From: Quadrisphaera setariae
GTDB taxonomy: Bacteria; Actinomycetota; Actinomycetes; Actinomycetales; Quadrisphaeraceae
Direction: 5' to 3'
Assembly (NCBI RefSeq): GCF_008041935.1
Contig: NZ_VKAC01000010.1
Location: 142,788-206,787 of the forward strand
DNA: 64,000 bases
Part shown: positions 24,862-35,969 of the stretch, piece after piece
Layout of the letters: every line of letters starts with the position of its first letter
Position numbering within the stretch: position 1 is the stretch's first letter
Position numbers and translations under genes: made by a program
Notes under the pieces: model-generated
The model's input: the letters and a program-made list of their open reading frames with translations, nothing else
Database searches by the model: none
What the model was told of the DNA's origin: nothing

Positions 24862-24891
24862 ACATTACCGGACGGGTGCGGCGTCCGTCAG
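24862..24891 (-). promoter_or_regulatory. Promoter of tRNA-Ser(GGA)
   Basis: On the minus strand, CTGACG (24891-24886) and TAATGT (24867-24862) are separated by 18 bp. Start of transcription would fall at about the first base of the tRNA. Confidence 0.6.
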
Positions 24892-24925
24892 CGGTCCCCC
24901 GTTCCCGCGGCGCGCCACGGGCCGA

Positions 24926-24954
24926 TCGGACCCGCGGCGCAGGGGCGCTACAGT
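24926..24954 (+). promoter_or_regulatory. Putative promoter of the SRP RNA
   Basis: TACAGT (24949-24954) is a good -10 element seven bases before the RNA's first G. A weak -35 (TCGGAC at 24926-24931) lies 17 bp upstream. Confidence 0.5.
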
Positions 24955-24960
24955 GGGCGC

Positions 24961-25050
24961 GGCCCCTCGTGCGGCGCCATCCTGCTGAACCCCCCCAGGG
25001 CCGGAAGGCAGCAAGGGCAGGTGGGCTCTGGCGGGTGCGCGAGGGGTCCT
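24961..25050 (+). ncRNA. ffs: Signal recognition particle RNA (small bacterial type)
   Basis: The ends pair (GGCCCCTCGTGC with GCGCGAGGGGTCC) and the apex contains the conserved Ffh-binding domain with CAGGGCCGGAAGGCAGCAAGG, including the GGAA tetraloop. Length of about 90 nt fits the 4.5S-type SRP RNA that guides membrane-protein targeting. The tRNA-Ser/ffs/dnaX/recR order is classical for actinobacteria. Confidence 0.95.
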
Positions 25051-25127
25051 TCCCTGTCCGGCCCCGCTGTCCACAGGCGCTGCAGCGGTGGCCCCGAGCT
25101 GTCGGAACCCGGCGGGAGGATGCTGAC

Positions 25128-27971
25128 GTGGCCACCGCTCTGTACCGCCGCTACCGCCCTGACTCGTTCGCCGAGGTGATCGGGCAGGAGCACGTCACCG
25201 ACCCCCTGCGCGCGGCGCTGCGGTCGGGACGCATCGGCCAGGCGTACCTCTTCTCGGGGCCGCGGGGCTGCGGCAAGACCACCTCGGCGCGCATCCTGGC
25301 CCGCTGCCTCAACTGCGCCCAGGGCCCCACCGACACCCCGTGCGGCACCTGCGACAGCTGCGTGGAGCTCGCCCGGGGAGGCCCGGGCAGCCTCGACGTG
25401 GTCGAGATCGACGCGGCCAGCCACGGAGGCGTCGACGACGCCCGCGAGCTGCGCGAGCGCGCCACCTTCGCCCCGGCGCGAGACCGCCAGAAGGTCTTCA
25501 TCATCGACGAGGCGCACATGGTGACGCCGCAGGGCTTCAACGCCCTGCTGAAGATCGTCGAGGAGCCGCCGCCCCACATCGCCTTCATCTTCGCCACCAC
25601 CGAGCCGGACAAGGTGCTGGGCACCATCCGCTCGCGCACCCACCACTACCCGTTCCGCCTCGTCCCGCCCCAGGTGCTGCAGGCGCACCTGCAGCAGGTC
25701 TGCGAGGCCGAGGGCGTCCAGGTGGGCCAGGGCGTGCTGCCGCTGGTGGTGCGGGCGGGCGCGGGCTCGGTGCGCGACTCGCTGTCGGTGCTCGACCAGC
25801 TGGCAGCGGGAGCCGGTCCGGCCGGCATCGACTACGAGCACGCGGTGGGCCTGCTCGGGTACACCCACGCGACCCTCCTGGACGACGTCACCGCGGCCTT
25901 CGCCGCCGGCGACGGCGCCACGGTCTTCCAGGTGGTCGATCGGGTCATCTCCTCCGGGCAGGACCCGCGCCGCTTCGTTGACGACCTGCTCCAGCGCCTG
26001 CGCGACCTCGTCGTGGTGCAGGCCGTGGGGGATCGCGCCGCGCAGGTCTTCCCCGGCGTCCCCTCCGACCAGCTGGAGCGGATGGCGGTGCAGGCTGCCG
26101 GATTCGGCGCCGCGCAGCTCTCCCGCGCCGCGGACCTCGCCAACACCGCCTCCACCGAGATGACCGGCGCCACCTCCCCACGCCTGCACCTCGAGCTGCT
26201 GTGCGCCCGGATGCTGCTGCCCGCCGCCGACGACGGCGAGCGCGGCCTCGCGGCGCGTCTGGACCGCGTCGAGCGGCGCCTCGCCGTCCCCGGGGGAGTG
26301 CCCGCTGCCGGTGGCGCCTCGCCGGCGGAGCACGAGGGCGCGGCCCGTGCTCTGCACCCCGTCGCCGCCGACCTGCCCGGGGAGCCTCCGCCGGGCGACG
26401 ACGGCGAGCCGCGGGGCGCCCGGCACGTCCGCGACCTCATCGCCCGCCGCCGCGACGGTGGCGTCCCCGCCCCCGTCCCCGCTGCGCAGCCGGCCGGCCC
26501 ACCGGCTGAGCGCCACGAGCGCGCTGAGGGCCAGGACAGGTCTGCGGCTCCAGCCGTGCCGGCCCCCTCCCAGGCCGCACCCCCGTCGGACCCGAGGCCC
26601 CCCGCCGCGGCTCCGACCGCGGCGGACCCTCGCGAGTGGCCTGACGACGGACCCGCCGCTCCGAGCGCTGCCGCTCCCGCTGCGGAGGCCGGGCCCGCGG
26701 CTCCGCCCGCCCGTGAGGAGGCGGTCCCCGCAGCCACGGGCCGTGCGGGCCAGGACAGCGCGGACGAGCCGTCGCAGCCGAGCGAGGCCGCCACCCCCGT
26801 GGCCGTCTCGCCCGACCCGGTCGGTGCGGTGCCGACCGGTGGGCCGGCCGGTGCCCACTCCACCGAGGCCGTGCGGCGGATGTGGCCCGAGGTCCTGGAC
26901 CACCTCGCCAGCGTCAAGCGCCGCACCTGGACGCGGGTGAGCCAGGACGCCCAGGTCGTCCACGTCGACGACCAGCGCGTCGTGCTGCAGTTCGCCCGGC
27001 CCAACACCCTGCAGGCGTTCAGCATCGGCCCCCACGCGGACTTCGTCCGCGAGGCGCTCATCGCCGTCATCGGGCTCGACCGGCAGGTCGTCGCCACCAA
27101 CGCGGGCGCCCCCGTCCCGGGGGCCTCGTCGGCGCCCGCGGGGGGACGCGCGGCCCCGGTGGCCCCTGCACCCGCTCCCGTCGCCGCTCCTCCTGCCGAG
27201 CGCCCCACCGCTCCCGCTCCCGCCGGCGCCGAGCGTCCCGCTGCTCCCAGCGGCGCTGCGCGCCCCGGGCACGGGACGGCGGCGCCCCCCGCCGACGCGG
27301 ACGAGCCCGTGCGGCACCGTGACAGCGCCCCCCGAGACGACGCACGCGGCAGCGCCACCCCGCGGGGAGCCGGCCGGCCGGACCAGGCGCCGCCTCCCGC
27401 GCGGCGCCAGCGCAGCGCCGCCCCGCCCCCCTGGGAGGACGCGCCTCCGCCGGAGCCCCCGGACGACGGTGAGCCGCCGCCTCCGGAGGACGACGACCCC
27501 TGGGCCGACGCCGGACAGCTCTCCCGCCAGCGCCCCGCGGCGCCGGCGGCTCCGTCGTCCTCAGGGGAACCGCGCGCAGCGGCGACGCCGCCACCTGCCC
27601 CCGAGCGCGGCCCGGCGCCCTCCACCGCGCCGGCGGGCGGTGCCGCTCCGACCGCTCGGCCTGCCGCTCGGCCTGCCGCGCAGCCCACCCCGCAGCCGTC
27701 CCACCAGCCCGCGCAGCGCGCGGGAGCGGCGGGGCGCCCCCTCAGCGGGGCCGACCTGGCCCGGTCCGCCATGCGCTCCGCGGCCGCTGCCGGGGGCGCG
27801 GTGTCCGGGGACGGGGGCGGCGCCGGCAGCACCGCCGGCCGCGGGCCGCTGGCTCCCGAGGACGAGCCGAGCCGGGACGACCCTGATGCCGAGGGCTCGG
27901 GCCAGGTCGGCCTGCCCGTGGTGCAGCGCCTGCTCGGAGGCCGGGTGCTCTCCGTCGACGAGCGCCGCTGA
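25128..27971 (+). CDS. dnaX: DNA polymerase III subunit gamma/tau
   Basis: DnaX is the clamp-loader ATPase of the replisome. Residues about 1-370 hold the AAA+ module: YRRYRPDSFAEVIGQ, Walker A GPRGCGKT (44-51), the zinc module with Cys60/72/75/78, Walker B FIIDEAHMVT, and the sensor/Arg-finger region TIRSRTHHYPF. The rest of the 947 residues is dominated by Pro/Ala-rich linker, broken by a folded segment at roughly 585-660 (VRRMWPEVLDHLASVKRRTWTRVS, VLQFARPNTLQAF) that probably is the tau-specific domain. GTG 25128 lies seven bases after GGGAGGA. I see no slippery frameshift heptamer for a short gamma form. recR follows after 54 bp. Confidence 0.96.
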   Translation: MATALYRRYRPDSFAEVIGQEHVTDPLRAALRSGRIGQAYLFSGPRGCGKTTSARILARCLNCAQGPTDTPCGTCDSCVELARGGPGSLDVVEIDAASHGGVDDARELRERATFAPARDRQKVFIIDEAHMVTPQGFNALLKIVEEPPPHIAFIFATTEPDKVLGTIRSRTHHYPFRLVPPQVLQAHLQQVCEAEGVQVGQGVLPLVVRAGAGSVRDSLSVLDQLAAGAGPAGIDYEHAVGLLGYTHATLLDDVTAAFAAGDGATVFQVVDRVISSGQDPRRFVDDLLQRLRDLVVVQAVGDRAAQVFPGVPSDQLERMAVQAAGFGAAQLSRAADLANTASTEMTGATSPRLHLELLCARMLLPAADDGERGLAARLDRVERRLAVPGGVPAAGGASPAEHEGAARALHPVAADLPGEPPPGDDGEPRGARHVRDLIARRRDGGVPAPVPAAQPAGPPAERHERAEGQDRSAAPAVPAPSQAAPPSDPRPPAAAPTAADPREWPDDGPAAPSAAAPAAEAGPAAPPAREEAVPAATGRAGQDSADEPSQPSEAATPVAVSPDPVGAVPTGGPAGAHSTEAVRRMWPEVLDHLASVKRRTWTRVSQDAQVVHVDDQRVVLQFARPNTLQAFSIGPHADFVREALIAVIGLDRQVVATNAGAPVPGASSAPAGGRAAPVAPAPAPVAAPPAERPTAPAPAGAERPAAPSGAARPGHGTAAPPADADEPVRHRDSAPRDDARGSATPRGAGRPDQAPPPARRQRSAAPPPWEDAPPPEPPDDGEPPPPEDDDPWADAGQLSRQRPAAPAAPSSSGEPRAAATPPPAPERGPAPSTAPAGGAAPTARPAARPAAQPTPQPSHQPAQRAGAAGRPLSGADLARSAMRSAAAAGGAVSGDGGGAGSTAGRGPLAPEDEPSRDDPDAEGSGQVGLPVVQRLLGGRVLSVDERR

Positions 27972-28025
27972 GGCCACCTCTGGCGTCCGGCCCGAGCGGT
28001 CGGTGCTGCCACGTAGGCTCGACGC

Positions 28026-28625
28026 GTGTACGAGGGCGCGGTCCAAGACCTCATCGACGAGCTCGGGCGGCTCCCCGGTGTGGGGCCCAAGAGCGCCCAG
28101 CGCCTGGCGTTCCACCTCCTCGCCGCTGATGAGGACGAGGTGGCCCGCCTCGTCTCGGCACTCACGGAGGTGAAGCGCCGGGTGAGGTTCTGCTCGGTGT
28201 GCGGCAACGTCGCGCAGGAGGAGCAGTGCCGCATCTGCCTCGACCCGCGGCGCGACACCACCGTGCTGTGCGTGGTGGAGGAGCCGAAGGACGTCGTCGC
28301 CATCGAGCGCACCCGCGAGTTCCGCGGCCGCTACCACGTGCTCGGCGGCGCCATCAGCCCCATCGAGGGCGTCGGTCCTGACGACCTGCGCGTGCGCGAG
28401 CTGCTGTCGCGCCTGGCCTCGGGCGAGGTCACCGAGGTCATCCTCGCCACCGACCCCAACCTCGAGGGGGAGGCGACCGCCACGTACCTCGCGCGGATGC
28501 TCAAGCCGATGGGGCTGCGCGTCACGCGCCTGGCCTCGGGCCTGCCCGTCGGCGGCGACCTGGAGTACGCCGACGAGGTCACGCTCGGTCGCGCCTTCGA
28601 GGGCCGTCGCCTCCTCGACGTCTGA
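28026..28625 (+). CDS. recR: Recombination mediator protein RecR
   Basis: RecR acts with RecF/RecO to load RecA on gapped DNA. The 199 residues include the N-terminal HhH ([20 protein letters not shown]), the C4 zinc finger ([16 protein letters not shown]), and a Toprim domain ([34 protein letters not shown]). The GTG start gives [13 protein letters not shown], the family start. It closes the dnaX-recR unit. Confidence 0.97.
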   Translation: MYEGAVQDLIDELGRLPGVGPKSAQRLAFHLLAADEDEVARLVSALTEVKRRVRFCSVCGNVAQEEQCRICLDPRRDTTVLCVVEEPKDVVAIERTREFRGRYHVLGGAISPIEGVGPDDLRVRELLSRLASGEVTEVILATDPNLEGEATATYLARMLKPMGLRVTRLASGLPVGGDLEYADEVTLGRAFEGRRLLDV

Positions 28626-28630
28626 CGCGC

Positions 28631-28664
28631 CGAGGGGCGCCCCGCCGCAGCGGGACGCCCCTCG
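28631..28664. terminator. Bidirectional terminator between recR and ugpC
   Basis: A 15-bp stem with one mismatch (28631-28645 with 28650-28664) and a 4-nt loop lies between convergent genes and can serve both. Confidence 0.75.
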
Positions 28665-28701
28665 GGTGGTGCTGGTGGTGCCGAGCCGCCTGGGGCGGAG
28701 C

Positions 28702-29775
<1,074 letters not shown>

Positions 29776-29942
29776 GAGAAAGCGTCCTCCCACCGGCAGG
29801 AACGTGCCGGACGATCCGAGTGAGGGACTCCGCCTGGCCGTCGGTGGCCGTGCGGAGGGCTACCGGCGACCGAGGTGGACGCCGGTGTCCGCGGCCCATA
29901 GTGCCCTAGACGGGGCGATCACGGAACCCCCGTACCTGCGAC

Positions 29943-30767
29943 TCAGCCTCTGAGAACGCTCACAAGGTGCTGGAGCAGGGCTGAGACGTCCTCGGGGGTG
30001 CCCACGCGGAACTCCGCCGCGGTCTCGCCGTCGCCCACCTTGACCCCGACGTCACCGGCGGCGGGTTCGAGGGCGCCGAAGGCGTCCTCGTCGGTGACGT
30101 CGTCCCCGGCGTACAGCACCACCGGCCGGGTCCCGGTGCGCTCGGCCAGCCGGTCGCGCAGCGCGACCAGGGCGCTGCCCTTGTCGGCCTCGACCACGCT
30201 GAGCTCGACGACCTCCTTGCCGCGCAGCGCGCGCACGCCCTCCCACGCGCCAGGACCGTCCGCGACGAGCCGGGAGGCCTCGGCGGCCGCGTCGCGGGCC
30301 GCCGAGCGCGTGTGCAGCACGGCCCCGGCCGGCTTCAGCTCCAGGTGCGTCCCCTCGTGGGCGTCCGCCACGGCCCGCACCGCCTCCACCACCCGCGCGA
30401 GCAGCGCGCGCTGCTCGTCGTCGAGGTCGCTGGGCACGCCGTCGCCCTCGGCGCCGTGGCTGGCCACGAGCAGGGCGCCGTCCGGCGGGTCGGCCACCTC
30501 GCGCAGGGAGGCCATGGCCCGGCCGCTGACCAGGGCCACCGACACCCGGTCCACGCGGGCCAGTGCGGCGAGGGACGCGGCGCTGGCCGGCAGCGAACGC
30601 GCCGCACCGGGCTGCTCGACGATCGGAGCGAGCACCCCGTCGAAGTCGAACGCGAGCAGCACCGACGGCGCTGCGGACAGGGCGTCGATGGCGGCGCGCA
30701 GCTCGCTGAGCAGCGCGCCGTCACCCCCCGCTGGAGGCGAGGACGACGACGACGGCGACGCGCTCAC
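29943..30767 (-). CDS. otsB: Trehalose-6-phosphate phosphatase
   Basis: OtsB removes phosphate from trehalose-6-phosphate to give trehalose. The 274 residues show the HAD motif FDFDGVLAP (Asp41, Asp43), [31 protein letters not shown] and [15 protein letters not shown] 30767 overlaps the otsA stop as GTGA, so the two steps are translated together. The N-terminal 15 residues are Ser/Pro-rich and variable in the family. Confidence 0.95.
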   Translation of the reverse strand: MSASPSSSSSPPAGGDGALLSELRAAIDALSAAPSVLLAFDFDGVLAPIVEQPGAARSLPASAASLAALARVDRVSVALVSGRAMASLREVADPPDGALLVASHGAEGDGVPSDLDDEQRALLARVVEAVRAVADAHEGTHLELKPAGAVLHTRSAARDAAAEASRLVADGPGAWEGVRALRGKEVVELSVVEADKGSALVALRDRLAERTGTRPVVLYAGDDVTDEDAFGALEPAAGDVGVKVGDGETAAEFRVGTPEDVSALLQHLVSVLRG

Positions 30768-32230
30768 CGGGCACCCGCCGCGGCCTGCTCGGCCTCCGGG
30801 GTGGCGGCCCCGGAGCCCTGTCCCGTCTCCAGGGCCGAGAGGAACGCCTCCGCCCAGCGCGTCACGTCGTGCGTGCGCACGCGCCGTCGCAGCTGGCGCA
30901 TCCGGCGGGTCTGCTCCTTCTCCGGCATCTCCAGCGCCTGGTGGACCGCGCGCTTGAGGCCGGAGATGTCGTGGGGGTTGACCAGGAGCGCCCCGCCCAG
31001 CTCGTCGGCGGCGCCCGTGAACTCGCTGAGCACCAGCACGCCGCGCTCGTCGAGCCGTGAGGCCGCGTACTCCTTGGCCACGAGGTTCATGCCGTCCCGC
31101 AGCGCCGTGACGAGCATGACGTCGGCGGCCTGGTAGAGCGCGGACATCTCCTCGCGCGGCTGGTTGTGGTGCAGGTAGTGCACCGCCGCGCGCCCGATCG
31201 AGCCGTGCTCGCCGTTGATGCGGCCCACGGCCAGCTCGATCTCGTCGCGGAGCTGGCGGTAGCTGTCCACGCGCTCGCGGCTGGGGGTGGCCACCTGCAC
31301 CAGCACCGTGTCCTCGGGGTCGACGACGCCGTCGTCGAGGAGCTCCCCGTAGGCCTTGAGCCGGTGCATGATCCCCTTGGTGTAGTCCAGCCGGTCCACG
31401 CCGAGCAGCAGCTTGCGCGGCGCTCCGAGCTCGAAGCGCACCTCGGTCACCCGCGACTGCACCGACGGCTGCGCGGCCAGCTCCTCGTAGGCGGGCGTGT
31501 CGATGGAGATCGGGAACGCCGCGGCGTGCACCTGGCGCTCTCCGCGGTCGTCGTCGCGGACGGTGATGCGGTGCCGTCGGCTGTCGAGCCCGAGGAGGCG
31601 CCGGCAGACCCGCAGGAAGTTGTTGGCGTCGGACTGCCGCTGGAAGCCCACGAGGTCTGCGCCCAGCAGGCCCTCGACCACCTGCCGGCGCCACGGCATC
31701 TGCGCGAAGAGCTCGTACGGCGGGAAGGGGATGTGGTTGAAGAAGCCGATCTTGAGGTCGGGGCGCAGCTCCCGCAGCACGGCCGGCACCAGCTGCAGCT
31801 GGTAGTCCTGCACCCACACCGTCGCCCCGCGGGCGGCCTGGGCGGCGGCCGCCTCGGCGAAGCGCCGGTTGACCTTGACGTAGGCGTCCCACCAGGCCCG
31901 GTGGTACGTCGGCACGGCGATGACGTCGTGGTAGAGCGGCCACAGCGTGTCGTTGGAGAAGCCCTCGTAGTAGGTCGAGACCTCCTCCTCGGACAGCGGC
32001 ACGGGCACGAGGTGCATGTCCTCGCCGTCGAACGGCTCCGGCGCCTCGCCGGCGTCTCCGCTCCAGCCGACCCAGGCGCCCTCCGCGCGGCGCATCACCG
32101 GCTCCAGCGCCGTCACCAGACCGCCGGGGGAGGTTCGCCAGGAGGTGCTCCCGTCGTCAGCGACCACGCGGTCGACGGGGAGCCGGTTGGCCACCACCAC
32201 GAAGTCGTACTCGCCCACGGCCTGCGGCAC
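30764..32230 (-). CDS. otsA: Trehalose-6-phosphate synthase (GT20)
   Basis: OtsA joins UDP- (or GDP-/ADP-)glucose and glucose-6-phosphate to form trehalose-6-phosphate. The 488-residue protein has [68 protein letters not shown], and [18 protein letters not shown], covering the glucose-6-phosphate and nucleotide-sugar sites. GTG 32230 gives the family start; a second GTG four codons on is possible. It is divergent from the kinase gene. Together with otsB it makes trehalose for osmotic and desiccation protection. Confidence 0.96.
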   Translation of the reverse strand: MPQAVGEYDFVVVANRLPVDRVVADDGSTSWRTSPGGLVTALEPVMRRAEGAWVGWSGDAGEAPEPFDGEDMHLVPVPLSEEEVSTYYEGFSNDTLWPLYHDVIAVPTYHRAWWDAYVKVNRRFAEAAAAQAARGATVWVQDYQLQLVPAVLRELRPDLKIGFFNHIPFPPYELFAQMPWRRQVVEGLLGADLVGFQRQSDANNFLRVCRRLLGLDSRRHRITVRDDDRGERQVHAAAFPISIDTPAYEELAAQPSVQSRVTEVRFELGAPRKLLLGVDRLDYTKGIMHRLKAYGELLDDGVVDPEDTVLVQVATPSRERVDSYRQLRDEIELAVGRINGEHGSIGRAAVHYLHHNQPREEMSALYQAADVMLVTALRDGMNLVAKEYAASRLDERGVLVLSEFTGAADELGGALLVNPHDISGLKRAVHQALEMPEKEQTRRMRQLRRRVRTHDVTRWAEAFLSALETGQGSGAATPEAEQAAAGAR

Positions 32231-32380
32231 CGGCGTCAGCTCCCCGCTCGTCCAGCAGCTCCCACCGGCCCCCCGGGAGCTGGCTCGGACCCGACCCTAG
32301 GCGGGCGTCGTCCGCCCCGCGACCGCCGCCCCGCCGCGCCGCGCCACGCGAGGGGGCCCTCCGCCGCGTACCGTGGCGGG

Positions 32381-34366
32381 GTGGACGCCAGGACCTCGGG
32401 GCTCGGCGCGCGCGACAGCGCCGCCCTCCGCGCGCCCGGTCCGCCCACCGGGACGCCGGCGTCGCAGGGCCCCGCGACCCCGTCGGTCATCGGCCGGCTG
32501 GGCCCCTACCGCCTCCTGCAGGTCATCGGCGGCGGCGGCATGGGCGTGGTCCACCTGGGGCTCGACCCGGCCGGGCGGGCGGTGGCCATCAAGGTGCTGC
32601 GACCCCACGTCGCCGCCGACCCGTCGGCGCGCAGCCGCCTGGCGCGTGAGGTCGACGCCCTCCAGCGGGTGCGCTCGCCGCGCGTCGCCGAGGTCCTCGA
32701 CGCCGACCCCGACGCTGACCAGCCCTACGTGGTCACCGAGTTCGTCCCCGCTCCGCCGCTCGACCTGCTGGTCGAGCGCGAGGGTCCCCTCGGGGGCGCC
32801 GCGCTCGGCCGCCTCGGCCTGGGGCTGGGCGACGCGCTCGCAGCCATCCACCACGCCGGGGTGGTCCACCGGGACCTCAAGCCGGGCAACGTGCTCGTGG
32901 CCGACGGCGACCCGGTGGTCATCGACTTCGGCATCGCGCAGGTGGCCGACGACGTCCGGCTCACCAGCGCGGGCCTGGTCATGGGGACCCCGGGGTACCT
33001 GGCGCCCGAGGTGCTCGACGGCGCGTCCCCCACCTCCTCCGGCGACTGGTGGGGCTGGGCCGCCACCCTCGCCTTCGCCGCCACGGGCCGCCCCCCGTTC
33101 GGCACCGGGCCGTCCGAGGCCGTGCTGTCCAGGGTCCGACGGGGCGCGGCGGACGTCACCGGCGCCCCGGAGCCGCTGGTGGGCCTGCTGCGGTCCGCGC
33201 TGTCGCCGGAGCCCTCGCTGCGCCCCCCGCCGCGACGCCTGCGCCAGGCCGTGCAGGCGCTCCTGGACCCCGACGTCGGCACGTGGCCGCCCGTGCGCAC
33301 CGGCTCCAGCGCCGCGCCCACGGCGGCCGTGCCGCTCCACCGACCCGCTGCACGCACCTCGGCCGTTCCAGCTCTGCACGTGCAGCCCTCCTCCGCGCAG
33401 TCCTCCACCGCGCTCCCCGAGACCACCGTCATGCCGGAGGCGGCGCCGCCGCTCGACGGCGCCCCGCCGGAGGCCGCTCCCGTCCCCTGGCCCGAGCCGG
33501 CGGCCCGCAGCAGCGGCCCCGCCCGGAGGGCCGAGGCGCCCACCGAGCTGGTGGGCGGGCTCGCCGCCGCCCGGCCCGAGCGGTCGGAGAGCACCAGGGT
33601 GCTGCCCTCCGAGGCGCCCGTGACGCGCCCGCACGACAGCGCTCAGCACGACCGGACCCAGGTGGTCCCTCCCTACGACGGGACCCACCGCGCCGGCGCT
33701 CCGTACGAGCCCCCGCCGGGCTACGAGCGGCCTGCGCCCCCGGCGCCGGCCCCCCCGTACGCACCCATCGGAGAGGGGGCCGAGCAGGGCCGGCCCGCCA
33801 CCGGCGCGGTGCTGCTCCTGCTGCTGCTCGTGGCCGTGGCGCTCGGCGCCGTGGCGCCGCTGGTCGCGGCGTCCGCCGTCGCCGTCGCCGTCGTGCTGGC
33901 GCGCACGGTCGACAGGTCGGTCGCCGCCGTGGTCCGCCGGCGCTACGAGCGGGGCCCGCGCCGCTCCGACGGCACCGTGGCGGCGCTGGCGCTGCCGGGC
34001 CAGCTGCTGGTGGCCCTGTTCGCGTCGCTGCCCGCCCTCCTGCTGCCCGCGGCCATGGCCGTCAGCACCGCCTTCCTCGTGGGGTGGGCCATCGCGCCGC
34101 AGAGCACCCCCGTGCCGGGGCAGGCGCTGCCGCTGGCGGCGGCCGTGCTCGTGGGAGCGGTGACGGCCTGGTGGGGGCCGGGCAGCCGGACCGTGCGCCG
34201 AGGCTCCCGCACGGCGGTCCGCGGGGCGCTGCCCGGACGGACCAGCAGCCGCGTGGCGGTCTCCGTGCTGGCGCTGGTGCTGGTGGCCTGCGTCATCGTG
34301 GTGGTGAACAGCGGCGGCACCCCTGACTGGACCCCGCTGACCGACGCTCCACCCGGCCTGGGCTGA
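32381..34366 (+). CDS. Membrane-associated Ser/Thr protein kinase (PknB/Hanks type)
   Basis: This 661-residue kinase has the catalytic domain near residues 43-300: the Gly-rich loop GGGGMGVV (50-57), Lys71, HRDLKPGN (163-170), DFG (182-184), and APE (208-210). A Pro/Ala-rich linker of about 160 residues follows. The C-terminal third holds about four to five transmembrane helices (starting [19 protein letters not shown] near residue 470) and ends in a short tail, with no PASTA repeats. The arrangement differs from PknB, where one helix leads to an extracellular sensor. Substrates are not evident. The otsA gene is divergent. Confidence 0.9.
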   Translation: MDARTSGLGARDSAALRAPGPPTGTPASQGPATPSVIGRLGPYRLLQVIGGGGMGVVHLGLDPAGRAVAIKVLRPHVAADPSARSRLAREVDALQRVRSPRVAEVLDADPDADQPYVVTEFVPAPPLDLLVEREGPLGGAALGRLGLGLGDALAAIHHAGVVHRDLKPGNVLVADGDPVVIDFGIAQVADDVRLTSAGLVMGTPGYLAPEVLDGASPTSSGDWWGWAATLAFAATGRPPFGTGPSEAVLSRVRRGAADVTGAPEPLVGLLRSALSPEPSLRPPPRRLRQAVQALLDPDVGTWPPVRTGSSAAPTAAVPLHRPAARTSAVPALHVQPSSAQSSTALPETTVMPEAAPPLDGAPPEAAPVPWPEPAARSSGPARRAEAPTELVGGLAAARPERSESTRVLPSEAPVTRPHDSAQHDRTQVVPPYDGTHRAGAPYEPPPGYERPAPPAPAPPYAPIGEGAEQGRPATGAVLLLLLLVAVALGAVAPLVAASAVAVAVVLARTVDRSVAAVVRRRYERGPRRSDGTVAALALPGQLLVALFASLPALLLPAAMAVSTAFLVGWAIAPQSTPVPGQALPLAAAVLVGAVTAWWGPGSRTVRRGSRTAVRGALPGRTSSRVAVSVLALVLVACVIVVVNSGGTPDWTPLTDAPPGLG

Positions 34367-34479
34367 CGACGCCGGGCCGTCCGGCGGGAGCCGCAGGCCC
34401 GCGCCACGTCGACGTCCAGCGACCTCCCAGGCGGCGCCCGTAGCCTGGGGAGCTGACCGGACACCCTGGAGGAAGCCCC

Positions 34480-35256
34480 GTGCCCGACCGGCCCACCACC
34501 AAGGACGCCCGCCGCGACGCCGCGCGCGAGAAGGCCCGCCAGATGCGGGAGGCGCAGGCCCGCAAGCAGCGGCGCAACCGCGTCCTCGCCATCTCCGCCG
34601 CTGCCGTGGCGCTGGTGCTGGTCGTCGGCGCCGTGGCGTTCGGCATCAGCCGCGCCGGTGGGGGCGAGCCCGCAGCCGCGCCGCCCGGGGTCACCGCTGA
34701 CGGGGGGATCGTGCTCGGCAAGAGCGACGCCCCGCACACCATCACGATCTTCCAGGACTACCAGTGCCCGGTCTGCAAGGCCTACGAGGCCGCGGTCGGC
34801 CCGTGGCTGGACCAGCAGGTCCAGGCGGGCACCACCAAGCTCGAGTACCGGCCGCTGACCTTCCTCGACAGCCAGTCCGGCGGCACGAAGTACTCCACGC
34901 GCGCGGCGAACGCCGCGTACTGCCTGGCGGGTCAGCAGGGGGCGGACTTCTACGAGTTCAACACCGCCATGTACGTGGAGCAGCCCGAGGAGGGCGGCAC
35001 CGGCCTGACCGACAGCAAGATCGTGTCCATCGCGAAGGCCGCCGGCGGTGACGTCGGCACGTGCATCGCGAACGGCACCTACGACGACTTCGCCCAGCAG
35101 ATGAACGACGCGGCGTTCAAGCTCACGGACTCCCAGGGCCAGCGGGTGGTCAACGGCACCCCGACGGTCCTCGTCGACGGCAAGCTGCTCCAGAACTCCC
35201 AGGGCGGGGCTCCCGGCCAGCAGGAGCTGGCCCAGGCCATCGGCGTCGCGGGCTGA
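34480..35256 (+). CDS. DsbA-family thiol oxidoreductase, membrane-anchored
   Basis: This 258-residue protein has a charged cytosolic N-terminus (33 residues), one membrane helix (34-57) and an extracytoplasmic thioredoxin-like domain with active site CPVC (Cys96/Cys99) and the cis-Pro loop GTPTVLVDG. It likely inserts or shuffles disulfides in secreted proteins. GTG 34480 follows GGAGGA. Its stop overlaps the start of the VKOR gene as TGATG, making a paired oxidative-folding system. Confidence 0.93.
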   Translation: MPDRPTTKDARRDAAREKARQMREAQARKQRRNRVLAISAAAVALVLVVGAVAFGISRAGGGEPAAAPPGVTADGGIVLGKSDAPHTITIFQDYQCPVCKAYEAAVGPWLDQQVQAGTTKLEYRPLTFLDSQSGGTKYSTRAANAAYCLAGQQGADFYEFNTAMYVEQPEEGGTGLTDSKIVSIAKAAGGDVGTCIANGTYDDFAQQMNDAAFKLTDSQGQRVVNGTPTVLVDGKLLQNSQGGAPGQQELAQAIGVAG

Positions 35257-35957
35257 TGAGCGCTCGCAGCGGCGTGCGACCCCCCGCTCCGCGCGCGTCG
35301 TCGTCCTCCGCTGTCTCCGAGGACGACGACGCACCGCGAGTCGCCGAGGGACACCTCTCCGCGGACCCGGTGCCCCCGCGCCGCCTGGGGCTGCTGCTGA
35401 CCGTCGGCGGCGTGATCGGCTTCCTCGCGGCGTTCACGCTGACGGTGGAGCGCATCAAGCTGCTCCTCGACCCGACGGGCTACACGCCGTCCTGCGACAT
35501 CAACCCGTTCATCTCCTGCGGGTCGGTGATGGTGACCTGGCAGGCGCGGCTGTTCGGGTTCCCCAACCCGCTCATCGGCATCGCGGCCTTCGCCGTCGCG
35601 ACCACGCTGGGGGTCCTCCTGCTGTCCGGCACCCCGCTGCCGCGCTGGGTGCGGGCGGGCTGGCAGGTGGGCATCACCCTGGGGTTCGTCTTCATCTGCT
35701 GGCTGATGACCCAGAGCCTCTACTCGATCAAGGCGCTGTGCCCGTGGTGCATGGTCGCCTGGGCGGTGGTCATCCCGATGTTCTGGACCACCACCGTCGA
35801 CTCCCTCGACCGCGGGACCATCCCGGTGCCGCGGGGAGCCCGCCGGGCCGTCGCCGCGCTGGTGGAGTACCGGCTGCTGCTCACGGTGCTGACGGACCTG
35901 CTCGTCGTCGTCCTCATCGCCCAGGCCTTCTGGGACCAGTGGGTCGCCCTCGTCTGA
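35256..35957 (+). CDS. Vitamin K epoxide reductase-like protein (DsbB functional analogue)
   Basis: This 233-residue membrane protein has about five helices. The active CPWC motif (Cys162/Cys165) sits in a helix and the loop cysteines Cys80 and Cys88 (PSCDINPFISCGSVM) shuttle electrons, as in bacterial VKORs. It should reoxidise the DsbA-like partner at the expense of menaquinone. The start overlaps the DsbA stop. A Ser/Asp-rich cytosolic leader of about 45 residues precedes helix 1. Confidence 0.94.
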   Translation: MSARSGVRPPAPRASSSSAVSEDDDAPRVAEGHLSADPVPPRRLGLLLTVGGVIGFLAAFTLTVERIKLLLDPTGYTPSCDINPFISCGSVMVTWQARLFGFPNPLIGIAAFAVATTLGVLLLSGTPLPRWVRAGWQVGITLGFVFICWLMTQSLYSIKALCPWCMVAWAVVIPMFWTTTVDSLDRGTIPVPRGARRAVAALVEYRLLLTVLTDLLVVVLIAQAFWDQWVALV

Positions 35958-35969
35958 GGGTTCTGAGCC

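Noticed and set aside
24948..27317. Long antisense frame under dnaX
   Set aside because: It spans the SRP RNA and dnaX, has a biased Gly/Arg/Val composition and no motif.
25128..27971. Programmed frameshift in dnaX giving a short gamma subunit
   Set aside because: No A/T-rich slippery heptamer with a downstream stem-loop is visible in this GC-rich gene.
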